DNA of 37,704 nt, taken from assembly GCA_003225315.1 (NCBI GenBank), contig QHZD01000048.1, positions 24,422 to 62,125 of the forward strand, written 5' to 3'. The notes beneath the pieces were generated by a model, which made no database searches, was not told the origin of the DNA, and saw only the letters and a program-made list of their open reading frames with translations. The position numbers were made by a program, and so were the translations under genes. Of this stretch, positions 24,789 through 33,338 are shown one piece after another; position 1 is the first letter of the stretch, and each line of letters opens with the position of its first letter. The DNA comes from Acidobacteriota bacterium. GTDB lineage: Bacteria; Acidobacteriota; Terriglobia; Acidiferrales; UBA7541.

Positions 24789-24817
24789 CGGCTGCAGGTG
24801 GGATTAGACTGCAGCCG
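24789..24817 (-). terminator. Inverted repeat downstream of the TonB-dependent receptor gene
   Basis: CGGCTGCAG (24789-24797) and CTGCAGCCG (24809-24817) are perfect complements around 11 nt, about 100 nt past the receptor stop. No T-run follows on the minus strand, so its role as terminator is uncertain. Confidence 0.4.
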
Positions 24818-24917
24818 GACGCGGGCGATGGAACAAAAACGAAGAAGCCGGACGCGAACCTGGTCCTCCCTCTTGCATTTCAAGCTTTGAAGTCTGCGGA
24901 ACCTGACAGCATTCCGA

Positions 24918-27900
24918 CTAGAATACGATTCGCAGGGCTACCTGAGCGCGCCGCGCATTGGTACCATCCGGGCTGGTGGCCGTCGAACTGCCAGTTCCGT
25001 AAGAACCGATGAAGTTGAGGGTGCTGGTTGCGGTGGTCAAGCTGTACTCGTCCGTCCGGCGGCTGGTGTCGTATGGCGTGTTGAACACGTTGAATGCCTC
25101 GAACTGCAGATAACCTGTAACGTGCTCCGTGAAGGGAAGCTTTTTGACGAGGCGGGCATCCACACGGTAGATCCGATCGAGATCCAGATTGTCAACCGGC
25201 TGGAAAGGAACGCGACTGAATCCACCGCCCAGCCCGTTTAGCGATCCCGCGACGAGAGCTCCCGTAAACGCGTTGCCACCGACGAGGGTCGTAGAGTTGA
25301 CCGGCCTTGCCGACTGCAGCGTCGTGACCTGGCTGAGCTCCCAATTGTTCACCAGGTAGCGGGCCCACGCATTGGTGCTCTTCGAAAATTTCGGAGTCCA
25401 GATAGAACTGACTACGAACCGGTGACGGATATCGCTCGCAGCGGAGCCCTTTTCAGACCGGAAGTCGCCGTTTGCATAGCTCGTTGGCGTGGAACCAAAG
25501 AAAATGTTGTTATCGGCGCTGCTTTGATTGAAGTCGATGGCATGGGACCAGGTGTAGGAGGCCGACGCTTGGAATCCTTTGGAGAAGCGCTTGTTGACTT
25601 GCACTGCTAACCCGTCGTAATAGCTCATGCCGGGGTTATCGATTTGAGAAATCCGACGGTATCTGGGATCCGGCCGCGGTGTGCGATACGTTGCCGTCGT
25701 GTAGGTGCCAGCCGGATTGCCCGAAGCATCCTGAAGAGTATAGGTGACCGGAGGCCCCAGAGGTCCAACGTTGCGATCCCAAACTCCGTATAGGCGCACG
25801 CCACGGCTCCACAGATAGGAAACGTTGAGGCTCAGAGTCGAGGTGAGTTCGCGCTCGACCCCAAGATTGGCCTGATAGGTGTACGGATTTCGCAGATTGG
25901 GGCTTGCGAAAACAATATCCACGGTTCCGGGAGGCGGCGTAAAAGATGTAGACGGCAGATTATTAGGGTAGACCGGCCCAGCGGCGAGTTGGGCGGCGTT
26001 GGACCTATTGTAAGTGATCAATTGCTGATACACGTTGTTGTTCAAAAACAAAGTGTTGATCAAACCGGTTTGATACCGCGCAAAAAAGATGCCATATCCG
26101 GCCCGCAAGAGGGTCTTACGATCATTCGTAAGAACATAGGAAAGCCCGGCGCGAGGGGCGAAGTTGTCTTTGGTGGAGTGAATCACGCCTGTTTGGGGGT
26201 AGTCTGGATTCACGACGGTCGGTTGCGGAATTGCGGAATAGTTGTAGCGCAAGCCAAAGCTTAGCAACAGCCGGGAGTTGAAGCGGTACTGGTCCTGCCC
26301 ATAGAAGCCATACGTTACCAGATTGACGTCGACCTGAGGATTTCCGAAACGCTGCGAGTAGGTAGTCCAATTTTTGGCGCCCGAAGTGTTGCCACTGAAG
26401 TCCAAGGCAAACGCGTTCAGCGAGGAGTAGGAATAGGCTCCAAATTGCCTGATGAGCTGCCTCTGAAAGTCCTCCGTATGCGCGATGTCAATACCGAACT
26501 TCATGGTATGCGCGCCTCTGGTCCAGCCCAGGTTGTCGGCGAAAGAAAAGCGCGTCTCACTCGGATTCAAGCGGGGATAGTTCTCGGCGACGCCTAGGTT
26601 AGTGGTGCTGTTGATGGTCAGGGTGGCCCTTCCAAGTCCGGGGAACAAGAAGTCGTCACTGGCTGGATCGAAAAGACGGTCCTTGAACCAGCCAAACCGC
26701 GCTTCGTTGAGAAGGTTAGCCGAAATGATGCTAGTCCACTGAGCGCGCCCATAGGCGTTGCGAACCGTGGAGTCGGCATTGTTCCCAATCGCATTTCCAG
26801 TGTTGAACACGATTCCCGTCGCTTGTATGCCGTGAGCGGAGATCCAGCGCAGCCCGCTAAGACTAAAACTTAGGCTATTCCTGTCAGACAGATGGTAGTC
26901 GATTTTGCCAAAACCGAGGTCCTGCGTAACGGTGCGCGAAACCGTCCCGGTGTTGCGCGTGTTAAGCATATCTATCGCCGCCTGGCATTGCGCCGCAGTT
27001 GCCTGGGGCGCAGTTGTCCCCGGACAAAGATTCGTGGTCTGATTGACAGTGCCGGTGATTGTAAATAAATTTGGCGTCGTTACGGAGGCAATGGCCGGAA
27101 AATCCCGGCGTGTCGCTTCGTAGTTGAAGAAATAGAACAGCTTGTTCTTGACAATTCTACCGCCGAGGCTGACGCCGGCCTGATGCCGTATATCTTGGGG
27201 ATTGAAACTGGCATAGCGGTCGCGGGCATTTAAGCTACGGTTACGGAAGAACCAGTAGGCGGTGCCGTGCAAATCGTTTGTCCCGCTCTTGGTGACCGTG
27301 TTGATTACGCCGCCCATGGCATTGCCGTATTCCGCGGAGAAGTTATTGGAAACCACCTGGAACTCTTGCACGGCTTCCTGCGAAATCTGGCTTTGAATAC
27401 GGGTGCGCCCAGCGTTCTCGTTGTAGTACTGGTTGGTTGTATCGTTTCCATCCGTAAGAAAGGCATTGTGACCCGCGATACCGCGAAAGCTGAGCAAACC
27501 AAAGTTACCGTCCGGCACAACGGCTGGTGTCAACAATGCGAACGAGTCCACGCGGCGGCCGTTGATCGGGAGATCGAGAATCTGTTGGGAGTTGACCACT
27601 TGTGAAACGTCGGTCTTGGCGTCTTCCACGAGGGGCGCTGCCGCGACTTCCACGGTGGCAGAGACGGAGGAAACCTGGAGGGTAACGGCGAAGTCAACGA
27701 CCTGGCCGACTTGGACCTGGAAATCCTTGACTTCCCAATCGGCGAATCCCTGGCCGGTAACTCTGATGCTATAGCCTGTTGCGGGGACCAGTGCGGGGGC
27801 GGCAAACACGCCGGCGTCAGTGGTCTGCATCGTACGCCGGACACCTTTGGAATCGTTGGAAACAACTACGGTCGCGTTGGGTACTGCCGCGCCTGAGGCG

Positions 27901-28145
27901 TCCCGAACCGTGCCTGCCACTGCGCCCAGCCCAGCGACCGCCTGCGCAAACGCGCCAAGGGGGTACACGAACGAGAACGAAGCGGATAGCGCCAACATTG
28001 CCGCGAATGTCCCAGGCAAACAGATTCTGCTCTTCACGAAAGCCTTCTCATTTGCTCGAAAGGCGGCCCGCGGTACAAGCAGTGTTCTGCACAAGGACGC
28101 AAGGCACAACCTTACGATGGAGGTTCCCATCCCGTTCGTTTTCAT
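24918..28145 (-). CDS. Oar-like TonB-dependent receptor with carboxypeptidase-regulatory-like domain
   Basis: 1075 aa from ATG 28145 (GGAGA upstream). GTG 28037, with GAGAAGG just upstream and a neat signal peptide (FAAMLALSASFSFVYPLGAFAQA), is an equally good start giving 1039 aa. After the signal, ~75-155 is a CarboxypepD-regulatory-like beta domain (GTVRDASGAAVPNATVVVSN). A plug domain follows (~165-290, ILDLPINGRRVDSFALLTP and NAMGGVINTVTKSGTNDLHG), then a large TonB-type barrel ending in an aromatic C terminus (ALRIVF). This architecture is greatly expanded in Acidobacteriota and resembles Oar of Myxococcus. Substrates are unknown; polysaccharide fragments or peptides are usual guesses. 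No transporter or TonB gene is adjacent. Confidence 0.92.
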   Translation of the reverse strand: MKTNGMGTSIVRLCLASLCRTLLVPRAAFRANEKAFVKSRICLPGTFAAMLALSASFSFVYPLGAFAQAVAGLGAVAGTVRDASGAAVPNATVVVSNDSKGVRRTMQTTDAGVFAAPALVPATGYSIRVTGQGFADWEVKDFQVQVGQVVDFAVTLQVSSVSATVEVAAAPLVEDAKTDVSQVVNSQQILDLPINGRRVDSFALLTPAVVPDGNFGLLSFRGIAGHNAFLTDGNDTTNQYYNENAGRTRIQSQISQEAVQEFQVVSNNFSAEYGNAMGGVINTVTKSGTNDLHGTAYWFFRNRSLNARDRYASFNPQDIRHQAGVSLGGRIVKNKLFYFFNYEATRRDFPAIASVTTPNLFTITGTVNQTTNLCPGTTAPQATAAQCQAAIDMLNTRNTGTVSRTVTQDLGFGKIDYHLSDRNSLSFSLSGLRWISAHGIQATGIVFNTGNAIGNNADSTVRNAYGRAQWTSIISANLLNEARFGWFKDRLFDPASDDFLFPGLGRATLTINSTTNLGVAENYPRLNPSETRFSFADNLGWTRGAHTMKFGIDIAHTEDFQRQLIRQFGAYSYSSLNAFALDFSGNTSGAKNWTTYSQRFGNPQVDVNLVTYGFYGQDQYRFNSRLLLSFGLRYNYSAIPQPTVVNPDYPQTGVIHSTKDNFAPRAGLSYVLTNDRKTLLRAGYGIFFARYQTGLINTLFLNNNVYQQLITYNRSNAAQLAAGPVYPNNLPSTSFTPPPGTVDIVFASPNLRNPYTYQANLGVERELTSTLSLNVSYLWSRGVRLYGVWDRNVGPLGPPVTYTLQDASGNPAGTYTTATYRTPRPDPRYRRISQIDNPGMSYYDGLAVQVNKRFSKGFQASASYTWSHAIDFNQSSADNNIFFGSTPTSYANGDFRSEKGSAASDIRHRFVVSSIWTPKFSKSTNAWARYLVNNWELSQVTTLQSARPVNSTTLVGGNAFTGALVAGSLNGLGGGFSRVPFQPVDNLDLDRIYRVDARLVKKLPFTEHVTGYLQFEAFNVFNTPYDTSRRTDEYSLTTATSTLNFIGSYGTGSSTATSPDGTNARRAQVALRIVF

Positions 28146-28550
28146 TGAGGTTCTCCGTTTCCTTCATAACCGATGATTCGCACACTTAGGCGCTGAGCCG
28201 GAACCCTCCGGGGTGGCATGAAGGGCTTCCTCATTTAGAAAACAGATTGCAGTGGCGGCAAGCGCCCACTCTCGACAGCACCTGACATCCAAATTTGTGG
28301 CTATTTTCTACCACAGGAATTACCGATTTTGAAGCACAATCCTGTGGAAAACTTTGGCGGGCTCGAAGCAATAAATTCAATGCACGCCAGCACCAAGAAT
28401 GATTTCCAAATACTGAACTAAATCGTTTGCCTGAGACTAAAGAACGCAGATTGAGGAGCTATGAACGATCGGAGAACGGAGCGTTACAAGTGCGCCTTGC
28501 CCGGCGGACACGCGTGCGCTAGAGTCTCGGTGCCGTAATCGAGGAACGGA
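28146..28550. other. Divergent intergenic region, receptor gene / hpt
   Basis: About 400 nt. It holds a cluster of TGTGG-type motifs (separate entry). A 25-codon open frame at 28461-28538 with GAGGAG only 2 nt before its ATG precedes hpt, but I do not call it a gene. No RNA gene or clear -35/-10 pair was recognised. Confidence 0.5.
28295..28347. promoter_or_regulatory. Candidate operator: inverted CCACAGGA / TCCTGTGG
   Basis: CCACAGGA (28311-28318) and TCCTGTGG (28340-28347) form a perfect 8-bp inverted repeat 21 nt apart. A third half-site, TTGTGG (28295-28300), forms a shorter inverted pair with CCACA (28311-28315). The cluster is about 150-200 nt upstream of the receptor start. The binding protein is unknown. 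Confidence 0.35.
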
Positions 28551-29147
28551 ATGGCGATGCGCCAAAAAGCTGGACAGAAAAATGACAAAGCGTCGCGGGA
28601 ACGCGTCCGAGTGCTGATTACGGGCGGGCGGCTTCAAAAGCGCATTCAGGAGCTGGCGCAGGAAATCCGAAAGGACTTTCCCAACGAGCCGCTGCATCTG
28701 GTGAGCGTATTGAAGGGCGGAGTTTTTTTCCTGACCGACCTGGCGAGAAATATTCCGGGAGAAGTTTCTTTTGACTTCATCGCGGTGTCCAGCTACGGGC
28801 AAAAGACGCATTCGTCGGGGCAAGTGCGTTTGACGCGAGACCTGGACTCCAGCATCGAAGGAAAAACGGTGATCGTTGTGGAGGACATCCTGGACACGGG
28901 GATGACGCTGCAATATCTGTTGAGGCTGTTCCAGCAGCGCAAGCCGAAGCATCTGCGCGTGGCGGTGCTGTTGGATAAGCCGGAGCGGCGGCTCGCTGCG
29001 GTGCATGCGGACTACGTGGGATTTTCCATTCCCAATGAGTTCGTGGTCGGCTATGGGCTGGATTACGCCGAGCGATACAGAAATTTGCCGTATGTTGGCG
29101 TGTTGCTGCTTGGCCCCGGTTCGAAGAAGAAACCGGCGGAAGACTAG
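28551..29147 (+). CDS. hpt: Hypoxanthine phosphoribosyltransferase
   Basis: 198 aa, ATG 28551 behind GAGGAACGGA. The PRPP-binding signature VIVVEDILDTGMTL is at ~107-120 with the acidic pair E111-D112. LVSVLKGGVFFLTDLAR (~51-66) is the type I PRTase pyrophosphate loop, and the flexible loop SSYGQKTHSSGQV (80-92) carries the Ser-Tyr pair of the HPRT family. C-terminal VGFSIPNEFVVGYGLDYAERYRNLP is typical of bacterial HPRT. It salvages hypoxanthine and guanine to IMP and GMP in the cytoplasm. It is followed by a separate promoter-like site before the next gene. Confidence 0.95.
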   Translation: MAMRQKAGQKNDKASRERVRVLITGGRLQKRIQELAQEIRKDFPNEPLHLVSVLKGGVFFLTDLARNIPGEVSFDFIAVSSYGQKTHSSGQVRLTRDLDSSIEGKTVIVVEDILDTGMTLQYLLRLFQQRKPKHLRVAVLLDKPERRLAAVHADYVGFSIPNEFVVGYGLDYAERYRNLPYVGVLLLGPGSKKKPAED

Positions 29148-29187
29148 ATTCGAGTCCGGCGCACGGCGCTCCCTCTTCACGGCCTGC

Positions 29188-29193
29188 TATAAT
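29188..29193 (+). promoter_or_regulatory. Perfect -10 box (TATAAT) with near-leaderless start
   Basis: TATAAT ends 11 nt before ATG 29205, so transcription would begin about 5 nt before the start codon. No Shine-Dalgarno precedes that ATG, consistent with leaderless translation. No good -35 hexamer is present at 16-18 nt. Confidence 0.45.
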
Positions 29194-29204
29194 AGTTAGA
29201 CTTC

Positions 29205-30977
29205 ATGAATCATACGAATGAACATGCGACAGTAACTGCGTTGAGCGGTGGAGCGGAGATCCCTGCCGAAGTCCTGTCCACACTGGCGGAAATCGGCGAA
29301 GAAGTGAACGCTTCGCTGGATTTGGACGAGGTTCTGGCGCGGACAGCGGCTCTCATCAAGCGGCACATCGATTACGAAATCTTTGGCGTGCTGATGATTG
29401 AAGGCGATGGAGCCTATCTGCGGCACCGGTTCTCGATAGGCTATGCGCGCGAACTAGCGGAAAACTTGAGGATTCCGCTAGGACACGGAATTACGGGAAC
29501 CGCGGCGGCGACAGGCCACTCCGTACGAGTCAGCGATACTTCAAAGGACCCGCGTTATATCAACGCTATCGACAGCGTGCGGTCCGAGCTGGCGGTGCCG
29601 CTGATGTTGCAAGGAAAATGCGTCGGCGTGCTGGATATCCAAAGCCGGCATCTCGATTATTTTACAAGGGACCAGCAAAATATTTTGACGCTGCTGGCCA
29701 GCCGGCTGGCAGTCGCGATTGAAAACGCACGGCTGTTCCAGAAGGTGCGGGCACAGGCGGACACGCTATTGCTTTTGAGCGAAGTTGGGCGCGAAACCAG
29801 CGCGATCTTGGAAGTGGAAGAGCTGTTGCGCCGGGCAGCGGAACAGACCAAGCGAGTGATTGACTATCAGATCTTGAGCATCATGCTGTATGACGAAGAG
29901 CAGAAGATTTTTCGCCACCGTCTGGATGTAAAACATGGGCATCACGTGCAGGGAAAACTGCGATCAACTTCAAGCGACGGGATTGTTGGCGCGGCGGCAA
30001 CACTGAAGGAGCCGGTGCTCGTTCCGGATGTGACGGTTGATCCGCGCTACCTGATGGTGAACCCAGAGACGCGTTCGGAACTGGCGATTCCCATGATCCA
30101 CAAAGGGAAAGTGATTGGCGTGCTGGATTTGGAGAGCCCGCAGCCGACTTATTTTACCGAGGATCACGTGCAGACGCTTTCGATCCTGGCGGCGAATCTC
30201 GCCGTCTCACTGGAAAATGCGCGCTTGTATGAGCAATTGGCGCGTGACGAAGCGAGGCTGGAACGGGATTTGCAGGCGGCGAAAAGGATTCAGGGTGCGC
30301 TGCTGCGGCCGGTTCCGACGGAAGACTATGGATTGGAGATGGCGGCGCGGTACCTTTCGGCGCGGGAAGTGTGCGGCGATCTTTATGAATTTTTGCGCTA
30401 TGGACCGCAGCAATTGGGAATTGCGCTGGGAGACGTGAGCGGGAAGGGGACGGCGGCGGCGCTCTATGGAGCGGTGGCGATCGGGATCATGCGGAGTTTG
30501 GCGCCACAAAAGCTGCAACCCGCGGAAATGTTGAAGCAGATGAATCAACTGGTCGGCGAGCGGCGCATCGAGGGGCGATTTATGACGGCGTGTTTCGCCA
30601 CCTGGCAAAAAGGGCGGCAGAAACTGCGGGTGGCAAACGCCGGGCAGTCGCAGCCACTGCTCTACAAGGATGGGCGCTGCGGAAAGATTGAGCTGACGGG
30701 ATTTCCGCTGGGCATTTTTGAAGATGTGAACTATGACGAATGGGGAGTTACGCTCGAAGCGGGAAACATTCTGGTGTTTCACTCGGACGGAATCCCGGAG
30801 ACGATGAACAGCGAGAGCCAGTTCTTCGGCACGGCGCGGCTTATGAAGCTGATCGAGCAACACCATGAAGCGTCCGCGGCGGAAATTGCCGACGTGATCC
30901 TGCGCGAAGTGGATTGGTTCACGCAAGGCGCGCCGCTTTCGGATGATAGGACACTGGTGGTCGCGAAAGTCCGATGA
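29205..30977 (+). CDS. GAF-GAF-SpoIIE (RsbU-type) serine phosphatase
   Basis: 590 aa, soluble. GAF domains lie at ~25-180 (IGEEVNASLDLDEVLARTAALIKR onward) and ~190-345 (VGRETSAILEVEELLRRAAE onward). A coiled linker (~345-372, ARDEARLERDLQAAKRIQGAL) leads to a SpoIIE/PP2C domain (~375-590). Metal-binding acidic residues are evident in REVCGDLYEF, LGDVSGKG, FHSDGIPE and LSDDRTLVV. Proteins of this type dephosphorylate anti-anti-sigma factors to switch sigma factors or other partners; the GAF domains sense a ligand or redox state. No anti-sigma or anti-anti-sigma gene is adjacent. Its stop overlaps the lysA start as ATGA. Confidence 0.9.
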   Translation: MNHTNEHATVTALSGGAEIPAEVLSTLAEIGEEVNASLDLDEVLARTAALIKRHIDYEIFGVLMIEGDGAYLRHRFSIGYARELAENLRIPLGHGITGTAAATGHSVRVSDTSKDPRYINAIDSVRSELAVPLMLQGKCVGVLDIQSRHLDYFTRDQQNILTLLASRLAVAIENARLFQKVRAQADTLLLLSEVGRETSAILEVEELLRRAAEQTKRVIDYQILSIMLYDEEQKIFRHRLDVKHGHHVQGKLRSTSSDGIVGAAATLKEPVLVPDVTVDPRYLMVNPETRSELAIPMIHKGKVIGVLDLESPQPTYFTEDHVQTLSILAANLAVSLENARLYEQLARDEARLERDLQAAKRIQGALLRPVPTEDYGLEMAARYLSAREVCGDLYEFLRYGPQQLGIALGDVSGKGTAAALYGAVAIGIMRSLAPQKLQPAEMLKQMNQLVGERRIEGRFMTACFATWQKGRQKLRVANAGQSQPLLYKDGRCGKIELTGFPLGIFEDVNYDEWGVTLEAGNILVFHSDGIPETMNSESQFFGTARLMKLIEQHHEASAAEIADVILREVDWFTQGAPLSDDRTLVVAKVR

Positions 30978-32353
30978 GCCATTCGAATGAGTCTTCTTCC
31001 CGAAAAATAAAATACGTGGACCCAGCGACTTTCACACCGCATTTCGCGTGGGAAAGGAACGGGGCGCGAAACGCGAGCGGCGAAGAAGTCGTGTGTGAAA
31101 GAGTGGCGCTGGCATCGGTCGCGCAGAAATTTAGCACGCCAACATACGTTTATAGCCGCGCGGCGATTGACGATGCCTATCGGGAGCTGCGTCGGGGGCT
31201 TGGAACGCTGCCGCACACGTTGTGTTTTGCAGTAAAGTCCAACGGGAACTTGTCCATCCTGAAATACCTTGCCGAGATGGGGAGCGGTTTTGACATTGTG
31301 TCCGGCGGGGAGCTGCAGTATTTGCAGCGTATTGGCGTGCGAAGTGATCGCATTGTTTTTTCGGGAGTGGGCAAGGACAGGAATGAGATTCGCGAAGCGC
31401 TGAACTATCGCGCGAGTAGGCGAAGCGGGCAGGCGGGGATTTTGCTTTTCAACGTGGAATCGGAGGCGGAGCTCGAAATCTTAGTGGAAGAAGCGGCGCG
31501 GCTGGCGGGACGAGGAGGCAAGCCACCTGCGGCGGCGATTCGCGTGAACCCGGATGTGCAAGCCGGGGGACACCCGCATATTGCAACTGGGAAGCATGAA
31601 CATAAGTTTGGATTGGACTGGCTGGAAGCGAAACGGCTTTACCTGGCGCATCGCGATTCGAAATGGATCCGGTGGCAGGGGATCAGCGCACATATTGGAT
31701 CGCAGATTACGACGCTCGCTCCATTTCGACGCGCACTACAGCGACTGGCGGGATTCGTGGGAGAATTGCGGCGGGCGGGAATTGATTTGCGTTACCTGGA
31801 CGTTGGAGGCGGGCTGGGGGTGCGCTATTCCGACCAAAGGCCGCCGACGCGGACGGAGTACGCGCGGCTGGTTTCGCAAATGGTGCGCAAACTCGGAGTG
31901 CACCTGCTGCTGGAGCCGGGGCGCTCGATTATCGCTTCGGCCGGTGTGCTTTTGACGCGCGTGGTGTATACGAAGAGGAATCGGGGGAAGACGTTTGTCG
32001 TGGTGGACTCGGCGATGAACGACCTGATGCGGCCGGCGCTCTACGGAGCGATTCACCCGATCACGAGAATTGCGCGAGAGGGAAGGGAAAACGACACGGC
32101 GCGCAAACGAGTCGATATTGTTGGACCGGTTTGCGAGACGGGCGATTGTTTTTTGCGGGATTGGCCGCTTGGGGAAGTGAAGGCGAGCGATTTGCTCGCG
32201 ATTTGGGTTGCCGGGGCGTATGGAATGTCGCAGGCGTCAAACTACAATGCTCGATGTCGTCCCGCGGAAGTGTTGGTCGAAGGCCAGCGCATGCGGTTGA
32301 TTCGCCGGCGTGAGACTCAGGACGATTTGCTGCGTACCGACGTCCTTGGCTAG
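30974..32353 (+). CDS. lysA: Diaminopimelate decarboxylase
   Basis: 459 aa. A PLP-dependent fold-III decarboxylase: PLP lysine K88 in CFAVKSNGN, GSGFDIVSGGEL, HKFGLDW, HIGSQIT, YLDVGGGLGVRY, LEPGRSIIASAG and the C-terminal VGPVCETGDCF that supplies the active-site Cys across the dimer. It converts meso-diaminopimelate to lysine, the last step of lysine synthesis. About 50 N-terminal residues precede the usual start of similarity, longer than many LysA proteins. It is translationally coupled to the phosphatase gene upstream by a 4-nt overlap; no functional link between the two is known to me. Confidence 0.94.
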   Translation: MSHSNESSSRKIKYVDPATFTPHFAWERNGARNASGEEVVCERVALASVAQKFSTPTYVYSRAAIDDAYRELRRGLGTLPHTLCFAVKSNGNLSILKYLAEMGSGFDIVSGGELQYLQRIGVRSDRIVFSGVGKDRNEIREALNYRASRRSGQAGILLFNVESEAELEILVEEAARLAGRGGKPPAAAIRVNPDVQAGGHPHIATGKHEHKFGLDWLEAKRLYLAHRDSKWIRWQGISAHIGSQITTLAPFRRALQRLAGFVGELRRAGIDLRYLDVGGGLGVRYSDQRPPTRTEYARLVSQMVRKLGVHLLLEPGRSIIASAGVLLTRVVYTKRNRGKTFVVVDSAMNDLMRPALYGAIHPITRIAREGRENDTARKRVDIVGPVCETGDCFLRDWPLGEVKASDLLAIWVAGAYGMSQASNYNARCRPAEVLVEGQRMRLIRRRETQDDLLRTDVLG

Positions 32354-32448
32354 TAGCTCCCCATTCAACATGGATTATTCACGGGCAGCGGTAACCGTTC
32401 AGTGTTAGTGGCCGGAAAAGCAGGAGCTAGCTCCCCCACTCCAAAAGG
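32354..32448. other. Short convergent gap lysA / nadK with palindrome
   Basis: It contains the 12-bp palindrome GGAGCTAGCTCC (32423-32434). Its left half can also pair with TAGCTCC at 32354-32360. One of these structures probably serves as a shared transcription end. Confidence 0.35.
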
Positions 32449-33324
32449 CTACGCCTCGCCCCACTTCAGCTTGCTGCGCAATATCTCAAAATAAGACTTC
32501 TTTGGCGGATAGATAAGCATCAGCGGCTCTTTCGCGCGGGAGACATGGACCATATCCGTCGGTTGCAGCGGGATGCCGCGTTGCCCATCGAGGGTCAGAA
32601 AAACAGACTCGGTATTACCGGATAACTTCATCACGATGGAGGAAGAATCGCGGATTACCAGTGGGCGGTCACTCAAGGTGTGCGGACAGATGGGAGTAAT
32701 GACAAAGGATTCCACGGCGGGGTGAACGATAGGCCCGCCGGCAGAGAGGGAGTAAGCGGTGGAGCCGGTTGGGCTCGCTATGATCAGGCCGTCGGAGCGA
32801 TAGCGGCAGACAAAAGAGCCGTCAATATGGAGTTCAAGCTCGATCATACGGGCAAGAGCGCCCTTATTGATCACCACGTCATTCAACACGCGTTGCGTGT
32901 CGATCACTTTGCCGGAGCGTTCGAGCTCGGCACTGATCATCACACGTTCACTGAGCGAAAAACGGCCTTCGAGAGTGTCATCGAGGGCCGGATGGAGCTC
33001 TTCCAGAGTGAAACTGGTGAGAAAACCCAAGCTACCCATGTTGATCGGGAGGATGGGAATCCTGCGGGGAGCGGCAAGGCGCGCGGCGGCGAGCATCGTG
33101 CCGTCACCCCCGAGCACGAGGAGAAGCTGCGATGCGTCTGCCACGCGCTGACGAGGCAGACCCTTCGAACCATCCGGCAAACATTGAGCTGTCTCTTCGT
33201 CAATGAGAGCTTGTATGCCACGCCCATCGAGCCATTTCAGCAATGGCGGAACAACGACAACAAGATTCGAGCGGCGAGGGCGAGAAATAATGCCTATGGT
33301 TTGAAAAGGCTGTCCGGGGTGCAT
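32449..33324 (-). CDS. nadK: NAD kinase
   Basis: 291 aa from ATG 33324, 14 nt after the tlyA stop. The frame is open upstream but would run inside tlyA and lacks family similarity. Motifs: GGDGT (72-76) with the catalytic Asp, INMGSLGFLTSF, VLNDVVINKG, and the Gly-rich SDGLIIASPTGSTAYSLSAG that contacts the nicotinamide substrate. It phosphorylates NAD to NADP using ATP or polyphosphate. No good ribosome site precedes the ATG; GGAG overlapping the tlyA stop is about 17 nt away, so translation may be coupled to tlyA. It is convergent with lysA. Confidence 0.95.
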   Translation of the reverse strand: MHPGQPFQTIGIISRPRRSNLVVVVPPLLKWLDGRGIQALIDEETAQCLPDGSKGLPRQRVADASQLLLVLGGDGTMLAAARLAAPRRIPILPINMGSLGFLTSFTLEELHPALDDTLEGRFSLSERVMISAELERSGKVIDTQRVLNDVVINKGALARMIELELHIDGSFVCRYRSDGLIIASPTGSTAYSLSAGGPIVHPAVESFVITPICPHTLSDRPLVIRDSSSIVMKLSGNTESVFLTLDGQRGIPLQPTDMVHVSRAKEPLMLIYPPKKSYFEILRSKLKWGEA

Positions 33325-33338
33325 GTGCGTAAGGGATT

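Larger units (their letters stand above)
24346..24917. other. Non-coding gap with imperfect repeats
   Basis: About 570 nt without a convincing gene; the longest open frames are short and lack ribosome sites. It contains a direct repeat with flanking similarity (see the repeat entry), two C-rich blocks (near 24400-24416 and 24572-24590), each followed by a TTCTTGCGTAA or TTTTCGTAA type string, and a strong inverted repeat at 24789-24817. It must also hold the promoter for the HAD gene and the 3' end of the receptor gene. Confidence 0.55.

Noticed and set aside
24346-24917. CRISPR array or small gene
   Set aside because: Only two imperfect units at a 52-nt period with no constant repeat/spacer pattern; the open frames are short, overlapping and without ribosome sites.
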